From positions 248,001 through 312,000 of the forward strand of contig NZ_JAALXT010000007.1 in the NCBI RefSeq assembly GCF_011634775.1: a stretch of 64,000 nucleotides of DNA. The letters are read 5' to 3'. The notes below the pieces were generated by a model. The model saw only the letters and a list, made by a program, of their open reading frames with translations, was not told where the DNA came from and made no database searches. A program made the translations under genes and the position numbers. Positions 17,324-25,054 of this stretch are shown here, piece after piece. This DNA is from Thalassoroseus pseudoceratinae (GTDB taxonomy: Bacteria; Planctomycetota; Planctomycetia; Planctomycetales; Planctomycetaceae). Each line of letters opens with the position of its first letter. The stretch's first letter is position 1.

Positions 17324-19711
17324 ATGTTGATTCAGTGGAAGGACCATCGCGGTTGGGCGTACATTTCGGCGGGAATTCTTCTCGTCGCCACGGTGACGTA
17401 CGTCATCTATGCGTCGTCCAGTCCCAACGGTGCCCACGGCGGGAGTGTCGCCGGTCTGATTTACGGCATCATCGGTACATTGATGATGGTCTTCGCCGGT
17501 TTGCTTGCCGGTCGAAAACGCGTTCCGCATTGGCGGTTGGGCAGTGCGAAGTTCTGGCTCAAAGGGCATTTGTGGCTCGGTACGCTGAGTTTCCCGCTCA
17601 TTCTGTTTCACGCCGGTTTCGGTTGGGGCGGACTGCTCGAAAACATTCTGTGGATCACCTTCGGCATCGTGGTCGTCAGCGGCTTTGTCGGCGTCGCCTT
17701 GCAACACTTCCTCCCGCGTTTGCTCACCAGTCGCGTGCCCTACGAAACATTCACCGCACAGCTTCCGTATCAGTGTCGACGGATGCAGTTCCTGGCCGAC
17801 CAAGCGGTTGCGAAGTTGTGCGGCAAACTCGATGTCCGTGAAGACGACTTCTACCCAGAGTTCGAAAAACTCGCCAAATTCGGAGCGGAAGCCTCCAAAG
17901 ACGAACTTCCGAATTGGCCGGATCAAGTCGATCAGAATTGGCGAGGGTTGTTCGTCGATCTTGGGAAGACATCGAAACAGAATGGATGGATCAACAAGGA
18001 AGATAACTTCCCCAAAATGATGGCGGAGATCTACGAGGGTCTCGACTTCAAACCACCCGCCAAAGCCAAACCAGCCGGAAAAAAAGGCCCGAGTCCGCTG
18101 GAACAAATGAAAGCGAAAAAGGCCGCCGCTGGTGGCGGGGCAGATGCGAGTCCGAAGAAGAAAGTCTCACCCCTGGAAGCGGCTCGGCAGCAAGCGGCCA
18201 AGAAGTCTGGCGATACAGACAAGCCCGCCAAGAAAAAATCACCGCTCGAATTAGCACGAGAACAAGCAGCCGCGAAAGCCGGAGGCGATGCCCCGGCCAA
18301 GAAAAAATCGCCACTCGAACTTGCCCGAGAACAAGCCCAAAAGAAAGCCGAAGGCGGAGACGCACCGGCCAAAAAGAAATCACCGCTCGAACTCGCACGT
18401 GAGCAAGCCAAGAAGAAAACCGAAGGCGAAGAAGCACCGGCGAAGAAAAAGTCGCCACTGGAACTTGCGCGAGAACAGGCTCAAAAGAAAGCTGAAGGCG
18501 GAGACGCCCCGACGAAGAAAAAGTCACCGCTTGAACTCGCCCGAGAACAGATCAAGAAGAAGACCGAAGCGGACGAAGCTCCCGCCAAAAAGAAATCACC
18601 GCTCGAGCTGGCACGCGAACAGGCAGCTGCGAAGAACAGAGACAACGATTCGACACCGGCTCCAAGAATGTCCACGGCGGACCCTGGGCAGATGGCGACG
18701 CTCAACTTCACCGCCGAGGAGATGGGAAATCTTGCCCGTCTGGCGGCGCAGGGTGAGTCGTTTGACGCCGAAGAGGAAGAAGCTGCTGACGAATCGCTGC
18801 ATGTTCCTTGCCGAAACCCGGAATGCGATTATCAACTTCTGATCCCGAATCGGTCCCTGTTGGGGCGAAAAGCCCGCTGCCCGATGTGTCAGAAGAAATT
18901 CATCCTCAAAGAGCCTGTCGAAAAAGAACCCGAGGAAGAAGAAGTCTTGATGACCGCGGGCGTGGTCGGAGTCTTCGAGTCAAACCAAACCACTGAGATT
19001 GCCAGAATCGAAGAGGAACGCCGATCCGCCGCCAGCAAGCGACGCGAATCGCTGTCTTGGGATTTGGACGAATCACCGATTCCTACCAATGACGAACCGG
19101 AAAAACCGGCACCGACGAAGTCGAAGAAACGGTTGTCCCCTCTTGAGATCGTCCGGCAGCAAGCTGCCAAAGCCACCGGGGAAAACGCACCGCCGCCAGT
19201 GAAAAAGGCGATGTCGAAGATCGAGCAAATGCGAGCGGCCGTCAAAGCCAAAGGCGGAGCCGCCGCCAAACCAAAGCCGACAGCCAAGAAACCCGCCGCC
19301 GCAACTGCGAATGCAGCGGCCGGACAGTCGATTCAGATTCGCGGATTCGTCGCCCCACCCAAACAAAAAGGTCCGATCGTCCGTTCCGAGCATCTCAAGA
19401 AATTCTACTTGTCTCGGTTGCGGCCGTTCTTGGATTTCCGGATGCGTTCCCGACGGTTTCCGGAGTTTCAAACCGAGCAAAGCACGTCTCGCATGTTCAA
19501 TCAACTGCGGGCGGAACTTCCCGGCGAATTGCACGGTGTGCTGGGTGAGTTGGAAGGCTTCGCGACCGAACGGCGTCAGTTTCGCACGCTGTCGCGAATC
19601 CACAAGTCGATGCACACTTGGCTGATTTTGCACATCCCCATTTCGATGGCGTTGTTTGTCCTGGTCATTGTTCACATCATCGTGGCGTTGCGAGTTGTGC
19701 CGCCGTTCTAA
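17324..19711 (+). CDS. Split b-type cytochrome-like membrane protein with Lys-rich repeat insertion
   Basis: 795 residues. Four TM segments lie in the first 130 residues and one or two at the extreme C-terminus. His82/His96 in one helix and His770/His784 in the last helix share the 14-residue spacing of bis-His haem b ligands, with His760 and His764 nearby, so a diheme membrane cytochrome is likely. Between the two membrane parts lie about 630 residues. These contain a globular piece (130-245), eight copies of a K-K-K-S-P-L-E-L-A-R-E-Q type repeat (about 255-440), a zinc-ribbon-like CRNPEC...CPMC module (about 492-520), and two more degenerate SPLE/SKIEQ repeats. It follows the CNB-ferredoxin gene by 16 bp. 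Probably passes electrons between that protein and the periplasmic c cytochromes. Confidence 0.75.
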   Translation: MLIQWKDHRGWAYISAGILLVATVTYVIYASSSPNGAHGGSVAGLIYGIIGTLMMVFAGLLAGRKRVPHWRLGSAKFWLKGHLWLGTLSFPLILFHAGFGWGGLLENILWITFGIVVVSGFVGVALQHFLPRLLTSRVPYETFTAQLPYQCRRMQFLADQAVAKLCGKLDVREDDFYPEFEKLAKFGAEASKDELPNWPDQVDQNWRGLFVDLGKTSKQNGWINKEDNFPKMMAEIYEGLDFKPPAKAKPAGKKGPSPLEQMKAKKAAAGGGADASPKKKVSPLEAARQQAAKKSGDTDKPAKKKSPLELAREQAAAKAGGDAPAKKKSPLELAREQAQKKAEGGDAPAKKKSPLELAREQAKKKTEGEEAPAKKKSPLELAREQAQKKAEGGDAPTKKKSPLELAREQIKKKTEADEAPAKKKSPLELAREQAAAKNRDNDSTPAPRMSTADPGQMATLNFTAEEMGNLARLAAQGESFDAEEEEAADESLHVPCRNPECDYQLLIPNRSLLGRKARCPMCQKKFILKEPVEKEPEEEEVLMTAGVVGVFESNQTTEIARIEEERRSAASKRRESLSWDLDESPIPTNDEPEKPAPTKSKKRLSPLEIVRQQAAKATGENAPPPVKKAMSKIEQMRAAVKAKGGAAAKPKPTAKKPAAATANAAAGQSIQIRGFVAPPKQKGPIVRSEHLKKFYLSRLRPFLDFRMRSRRFPEFQTEQSTSRMFNQLRAELPGELHGVLGELEGFATERRQFRTLSRIHKSMHTWLILHIPISMALFVLVIVHIIVALRVVPPF
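18091..18640 (+). repeat. In-frame 69-72 bp tandem repeat (KKKSPLELAREQ units)
   Basis: Eight SPLE-starting units begin near 18091, 18165, 18239, 18308, 18380, 18452, 18524 and 18596. The central units are 72 bp apart. Each encodes a Lys cluster, the invariant S-P-L-E, a short helix (LAREQA.KK) and an acidic/Gly-Ala linker. Synonymous positions vary among units, so the repeat is not newly expanded and is probably kept by selection on protein sequence. Confidence 0.9.
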
Positions 19712-19772
19712 CGGTTTTCCACGGTTTCCATGCCGCTCCGACAGTCCGACTTTTAGGAATTGACTCCCAGCA

Positions 19773-21515
19773 ATGAGTGCCCATCGATCGAGCCGCGAAC
19801 TCTCCGGACGGGTCGAGATTGAGTTCCACAAACGCCCTAACCCAATCAAACGAGCGGCCTGGTGGTCTGCGTTGGCAGCGGTGTTGGTTTCGCTGGCTTG
19901 GCTCGGCTACACCACCGCCAAAGGCGAAACAGCCATCTACCAAGGCGGTGACGTTTCGACGGCTCACGCCATGTTCGAGAACGACTGCGCGAAATGCCAT
20001 AGCTTGTCGAACGATCTGCTGACCGGATCGAATTTGGTTTCCGCCAATCATACGGAAGGCACGTGGGCACCACTGCGACGTTTGTTGGGACTGAACGACG
20101 AAATTCACTCCGTCAGCAACGCTAACTGTGAAATTTGTCATACCGGTACGGTCCACCATTCCAACCAGCATCCAATGCACGGTGACGGGACAAACGAACT
20201 GTCCTGTGCCACGTGTCATCGGGAGCACGAAGGGGACATCTCGTTGGCCTCGATTGCAGATAGCCACTGCACCCGCTGTCACACCGATCTGGTGGTGCAC
20301 ACGACCGACGGCCCACCGCATTTCTCGGAAATGATCACCGACTTCAGCAAGCCCGACGGACACCCCGCGTTTCGGATCGAACAACTGATCGCGATGGACA
20401 AGGCCGTCGAACCGGCCCGTGACGCCGATGGAGAACCGATCCACCATGCCCATCGGGTCGTCGACTTTTTCAGCCGAGATGGTGAACCAGCCCGTTGGCA
20501 GGACACCGCCCGCATTCGCTTCAATCACCAAGCCCATCTCAAGGGTATGTTCAACGAGAACGGCGAACCCCTGACCGGAGACGAAGGCGAGGCCATCAAA
20601 CGCCGCAAGGGTGAGAACGCCGGAGAACTGCTGGCGTATCCGCAGTCTTGTGCAGACTGCCATCAAGCGGACGAAGCCGGCCGTTACATGAAGCCGATCG
20701 TTTACGAACAGCATTGTGCCCAGTGTCATCCGCTCACGTTCGACGCGGAGAAGGTCATCAAGAAGTCGTCCGACGACGAAATCGAAGAAGAATTTGCAGT
20801 CACAGTGCCGCACGAGTCGCCGGAGATCGTGCGAGGGTTCTTGGCGGACCTGTATTCGCTGCGGGTGTCGAATCGCGGAGCCGAGCCCAAAGACACGAAG
20901 TTCGATCCGCTGGCCGATCTTCGGCAGGGTTTTCCCGGGGAAGATTTTCCGGTCACGCTCAACACGAAACTCGCGGAGGCGGTTCGGGAGCAAATCCGTC
21001 TGGATGAACGCGAATTCTATCCGCAAGATTTTGTCGAGAACGAAATTGCCCGCATGAAGGGCCAGAAGGTGCTCTTTAAAGAAAACGGAGCGTGTGCGTT
21101 CTGTCACGATGTCAAAACCACGTCCGACCAAGGTGAAACCACGCCCGAAATCGTTTCGCCGAACATTCCGGAGCGTTGGTATGCCCACAGTCGCTTCCAA
21201 CACAACAACCATCGAATGCTGAGTTGCACGGAGTGTCATGCGGATCTGATCAGTGGCGAGCCCGTGTGGAAGAGCCACAGCACCGGCGATGTTCTGATGC
21301 CCGCGAAAGCTTCGTGTGCGAAGTGCCACGTCGGACGGAACACCTCCGTCCAAATCGATTCAGGGAAACGACTTGTGGGTGCCCGCTCCAATTGTGTCGA
21401 ATGCCATACTTATCACGATCACGGAAAAGAGGACTTCAACGGCCAGCTAACTTTCGATTTGACCGCCGATCCCGCAAAGAAGACCAACGCAACGATGCAA
21501 ACGGACACGAAATAA
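19773..21515 (+). CDS. Membrane-anchored decahaem c-type cytochrome
   Basis: 580 residues. A basic N-terminus is followed by one hydrophobic segment (AAWWSALAAVLVSLAWLGYTT, about 28-48) that probably anchors the protein with the rest in the periplasm. Ten CxxCH haem sites are visible: CAKCH, CEICH, CATCH, CTRCH, CADCH, CAQCH, CAFCH, CTECH, CAKCH and CVECH. Isolated His residues between them could be sixth ligands. A haem-free stretch with HAHRVVDF and FNHQAHL lies between sites 4 and 5. The family resembles large planctomycete multihaem cytochromes with class-III-like spacing. Position after the b cytochrome (61 bp gap) and before two pentahaem genes suggests it carries electrons outward from the membrane. 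Confidence 0.85.
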   Translation: MSAHRSSRELSGRVEIEFHKRPNPIKRAAWWSALAAVLVSLAWLGYTTAKGETAIYQGGDVSTAHAMFENDCAKCHSLSNDLLTGSNLVSANHTEGTWAPLRRLLGLNDEIHSVSNANCEICHTGTVHHSNQHPMHGDGTNELSCATCHREHEGDISLASIADSHCTRCHTDLVVHTTDGPPHFSEMITDFSKPDGHPAFRIEQLIAMDKAVEPARDADGEPIHHAHRVVDFFSRDGEPARWQDTARIRFNHQAHLKGMFNENGEPLTGDEGEAIKRRKGENAGELLAYPQSCADCHQADEAGRYMKPIVYEQHCAQCHPLTFDAEKVIKKSSDDEIEEEFAVTVPHESPEIVRGFLADLYSLRVSNRGAEPKDTKFDPLADLRQGFPGEDFPVTLNTKLAEAVREQIRLDEREFYPQDFVENEIARMKGQKVLFKENGACAFCHDVKTTSDQGETTPEIVSPNIPERWYAHSRFQHNNHRMLSCTECHADLISGEPVWKSHSTGDVLMPAKASCAKCHVGRNTSVQIDSGKRLVGARSNCVECHTYHDHGKEDFNGQLTFDLTADPAKKTNATMQTDTK

Positions 21516-21564
21516 GATTAAAGATTGGTGCATCGCTGCGCATAAGGACCGACGGAGACTCCCC

Positions 21565-23118
21565 ATGAACCGATTGATAATCAGATGGCAACTTGCCTTG
21601 TTACCGCTGGCGGCAGTCGGTCTGGCTTTGGCAGTCAGTCGCGGATATGGGGTTGAACCCGATGCTCCGATTCAACTAGCCACGCTCGTGGCCGACGCTC
21701 CCGTCCAAGCCCCCCAACCTGATGTGCTTCCCGATTGGCATGCCGATGCCCACAAGACGGAGTTCAAGTACATCGGGGCGTCCGGCTGTTCGGCGGCGAA
21801 CTGTCACGGTGGCGATGCCCTGAAGGAAACGGTCGGCAGCGAACACAGCATTTGGGTGCAGAAAGATCCGCACGCCAATGCCTACGCGGTGCTGCGGAAT
21901 GAAACTTCGGCCCGCATCATGGAGTATCTTGCTCGATCCAAACGGTACGCCGACCTCGAAGGTGTGCCGGCTTGGGAAGCGAAGATTTGCCTCGATTGCC
22001 ATGCAGCCGCGTCCGATCGCTCGCAACTCGCGGCGGGACACAAGTTTTCGCTGCGTGATGGTGTGAGCTGCGAAGGTTGTCACGGTGCCGCCGAGAAATG
22101 GCTCGATCCTCACAAACGGTGGGACTGGAAGTTTCTCTCACCCGAGCAAAAATCGTCGCTCGGTTTCGTGAATACCGACGACCTTTACACCCGCTCGAAA
22201 ATGTGTGCCGAATGCCACGTCGGTGCGGCGGATCGGGAAGTCAATCACGATATCATGGCGGGCGGACATCCACGTTTGAACTTCGAAATGGCGGCGTTCA
22301 GTTCGGTGTTGCCTCCGCACTGGAATCCGAATGACGATCGTCGTCGGCACGCGGTCAGCAATCCGAATACCTCGGCGGAAAACGTTCACTCAGCGTACTT
22401 CGCGAAGTTGTGGGCACTCGGCCAAGTCGCGGCAGCGGAAAAATCGCTGGAGCTTTTGGAAACCCGAGCTGCCGACAAAAATGGTGTTTGGCCGGAATTC
22501 ACGGAGTACGGTTGCTACGCCTGCCATCACGACTTGCAACCGTCCGCATGGCGGCAAAAGGATCGCGGTTACGATCTCAAACCAGGACATTTCCCATACG
22601 GAACTTGGCAATTCGCCGCGTTGCCACTCGTCACCCATGGCACGAACGCCAGCGACTTGTTCGCGGAATCTGGCGCGTTTGAACAACTGCGGGCGGAAAT
22701 GGGGAAACCGTCACCGAATCGGGAAGACGTGTTGAAACTATCCGCTCCGATTCGGCGTTCCCTTGCGGAACTCGGTCATCAAATCAATTCCCAGCCGATG
22801 TCCACCGAGATGATCGATCAGCTGTTGAAAGCCTCCACCAATGAAGGCCAGACCATCGCTGACAACAGTTGGGACGCGGCTTCACAAGTGTATTTGGCTG
22901 CGGTGGCGGCTTACCAAGGCATGATGGACGCCAACGGTCGCATCGCCCGACCGATTCCCGCCGACCACGACAACTTCAAGCGATTCCGCACCATCCGAGA
23001 ACAACTGAAATTTCCCAATCCGTACGACAGCCCTCGAACCTTTGAACAACGAACACAGGATCGCGTCGATGTGATCCTCCAGCAACTCAAAGAGCTATCG
23101 CAAGCAATCGCCGACTAA
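21565..23118 (+). CDS. Pentahaem c-type cytochrome, cytochrome c554-like
   Basis: 517 residues with a signal peptide (WQLALLPLAAVGLALAVSRG). Five haem sites are visible: an unusual CSAANCH (Cx4CH) in the motif YIGASGCSAANCHGG, then CLDCH, CEGCH, CAECH and CYACH. The opening motif and spacing recall cytochrome c554/c' family proteins, where the first haem motif often has an extended spacer. The last third (about 340-517) lacks Cys and is helical. Located 49 bp after the decahaem gene and 34 bp before a second pentahaem gene whose layout is alike (shared YACHHDLQ near haem 5), so the pair probably arose by duplication. Expected location: periplasm. Confidence 0.85.
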   Translation: MNRLIIRWQLALLPLAAVGLALAVSRGYGVEPDAPIQLATLVADAPVQAPQPDVLPDWHADAHKTEFKYIGASGCSAANCHGGDALKETVGSEHSIWVQKDPHANAYAVLRNETSARIMEYLARSKRYADLEGVPAWEAKICLDCHAAASDRSQLAAGHKFSLRDGVSCEGCHGAAEKWLDPHKRWDWKFLSPEQKSSLGFVNTDDLYTRSKMCAECHVGAADREVNHDIMAGGHPRLNFEMAAFSSVLPPHWNPNDDRRRHAVSNPNTSAENVHSAYFAKLWALGQVAAAEKSLELLETRAADKNGVWPEFTEYGCYACHHDLQPSAWRQKDRGYDLKPGHFPYGTWQFAALPLVTHGTNASDLFAESGAFEQLRAEMGKPSPNREDVLKLSAPIRRSLAELGHQINSQPMSTEMIDQLLKASTNEGQTIADNSWDAASQVYLAAVAAYQGMMDANGRIARPIPADHDNFKRFRTIREQLKFPNPYDSPRTFEQRTQDRVDVILQQLKELSQAIAD

Positions 23119-23152
23119 CGCCGCATTTGGTTCCGCATCAAGTGAGAAGACT

Positions 23153-24976
23153 ATGCTTCAGAAACGATTCCGAAATTATCTAGTCGCTGCCTCCGCAGCG
23201 GTCTGCCTTGCGGTCAGTTGGACGTCCCCCGTCAGCGCTCAACCCACACTGAGTGGACCAGCGACCACAGAATCGGCAGCGGTTGTCAGTGATTGGCGTA
23301 CCGAGAATCCGCATGAGTTCATCGGCATCATCCGCGGACGATGCGCTCAGTGTCATAACAGCGAACAAGGGGATGTTCGTCCGACAACCTCAGCGAATTT
23401 GCCATCATTCTTGCAAACGCGACTTCGGGGACTACGAAATGACGGCTGGATTCGAGGAGACGAGTTAATCATCTGGGGGGCCAACGACAAGCATACGCAA
23501 GCCTACACCGTGCTGCTTAACGAACGCTCCAAACAGATGGCGAAGATCTTGGGCGTCGTGGATTCCGATGGCAATTCACAAATTCACCGCGACGTCCGTT
23601 GCCTAACGTGTCACGTCGGGATGCCAGCCGAGCAGATGCTGGCCGCGAAAAAATCGGACGAACGACAAGCTGCCGATCAGAAAATTCTGGGTCACGAATG
23701 GCTTGTTGCTGACAGTATGATGGACGACGATCGCGTCACATTCGGCGTCAACTGCGAAAGCTGCCACGGGCCGGCTGGGACCGTCATCGGTGGAACCCAC
23801 GAGGGTTGGGCCGGTATCCACGTCGATGCCGAAGAGTGGCGATTTAAACCCGCCGCCGAGAAAGAGAAAGATTATAGCTATTGGGATGTCCGATCGCCGG
23901 TTTCCAAGACCCGGATTTGCCTGTCTTGTCATCTTGGGAATGTTGCCGAAGGCAAAGTCGTCACTCACGAGATGTACGCCGCTGGTCATCCACCACTTCC
24001 GGGTTTTGAAACATCAACATTCATCCACCAAGAGCCGCGGCACTGGCGTGAGTTCGAAGAAAAATCAGAAATGATTCGAACGGAGTTTGAAGAAAAGGCT
24101 GGTGACAAAGGCGAATTCATCTCGCCCGAACTCAACCAAACCCAGGATGTGTTGATTGGTTCGGTCGCGAGCTTGGCGGAGTACATGAAACTCAATGCGG
24201 ACTTGGCCAACAAAGAGGCCGAGTGTGCCGTGCCGAAACCGGAATGGCCGGAACTTGCGAACTTCGCTTGCTACGCTTGCCATCACGATTTACAGGAACG
24301 TGGTTGGCGGTTGACACGCCCACCGGTCCGCACGCCGGGACGTCCGCGACTCCATGAATGGCCGACCGCTCTCTCCGATATCGCGTTGAAACTCTCTGGG
24401 GCCGATCTCGACGAGTACGAACGATTGCGGAAAGCCGTCGATGAAGCGGTCGATCGACAGCCATTCGGTGAAGCCAGCCAAATTGATGTGGCGGCGAGAA
24501 ACCTTTCCAATTGGTTGTTCCAGCAAGCCAAAGCGATGGAAAAGAATCCGCCGACACCGGCCGATGCCAAAATGGCTTTGAAGGAAATCGCCGAGAAGGG
24601 AGCCGACGAGCAACTCGATTACGATGCGACCCGCCAACTCGTCTGGGCGGCTGGCATTATCTACAACGAGCTCAATCCGCTGCCGCTCACCGAAGAAGCC
24701 AAGAACAACCGTTATAAAATCGACGCGGTCCCCGGTTGGTACAAAACCGTCACCGATCTCGACAAAACCCAGGAACTGCTTGCCCAGTTCGACAAGGTCT
24801 TCTTGCTCGATCTCCGCAAGGGACGCGATGCAGGTGTCATGGTTCCGGGGGAAAACGAAGACCGGCCGGTCGTCGAAGTCGATCTCGACAAGAGTCTGCC
24901 GCGAATCGGAGACTTCCAACCACGATCGGCGGCGGACTTGTTCAAGGTTCTGAAAGAACGACTCGCCACCGAGTGA
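23153..24976 (+). CDS. Pentahaem c-type cytochrome, c554-like paralogue
   Basis: 607 residues with a signal peptide (YLVAASAAVCLAVSWTSPVSA). Five CxxCH sites: CAQCH, CLTCH, CESCH, CLSCH and CYACH (in FACYACHHDLQERGWRL). Order, spacing and the Y-A-C-H-H-D-L-Q motif match the preceding cytochrome, but the first haem site is canonical CxxCH. A cytochrome c554-like fold followed by a haem-free helical C-terminus is inferred. It is the last gene of the operon; a GC-rich hairpin with a T-rich tail follows 34 bp after the stop. Confidence 0.85.
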   Translation: MLQKRFRNYLVAASAAVCLAVSWTSPVSAQPTLSGPATTESAAVVSDWRTENPHEFIGIIRGRCAQCHNSEQGDVRPTTSANLPSFLQTRLRGLRNDGWIRGDELIIWGANDKHTQAYTVLLNERSKQMAKILGVVDSDGNSQIHRDVRCLTCHVGMPAEQMLAAKKSDERQAADQKILGHEWLVADSMMDDDRVTFGVNCESCHGPAGTVIGGTHEGWAGIHVDAEEWRFKPAAEKEKDYSYWDVRSPVSKTRICLSCHLGNVAEGKVVTHEMYAAGHPPLPGFETSTFIHQEPRHWREFEEKSEMIRTEFEEKAGDKGEFISPELNQTQDVLIGSVASLAEYMKLNADLANKEAECAVPKPEWPELANFACYACHHDLQERGWRLTRPPVRTPGRPRLHEWPTALSDIALKLSGADLDEYERLRKAVDEAVDRQPFGEASQIDVAARNLSNWLFQQAKAMEKNPPTPADAKMALKEIAEKGADEQLDYDATRQLVWAAGIIYNELNPLPLTEEAKNNRYKIDAVPGWYKTVTDLDKTQELLAQFDKVFLLDLRKGRDAGVMVPGENEDRPVVEVDLDKSLPRIGDFQPRSAADLFKVLKERLATE

Positions 24977-25009
24977 TCGAAACCGCACGGCATCGAAGTC
25001 AGAGAACAG

Positions 25010-25049
25010 CCAGCCGATCGACAGTCTTGCCGGTCGGCTGGTTTCTTTT
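25010..25049 (+). terminator. Intrinsic terminator of the multihaem operon
   Basis: CCAGCCGA (25010-25017) pairs with TCGGCTGG (25034-25041) and is followed by TTTCTTTT. It lies between the converging cytochrome and bpX-type operons. Confidence 0.75.
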
Positions 25050-25054
25050 CGTCA

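Noticed and set aside
18091-18640. Independent basic-protein genes on other frames of the Lys-rich repeat
   Set aside because: Alternative frames are long only because of the repeat; the cytochrome frame is continuous with TM helices on both sides.
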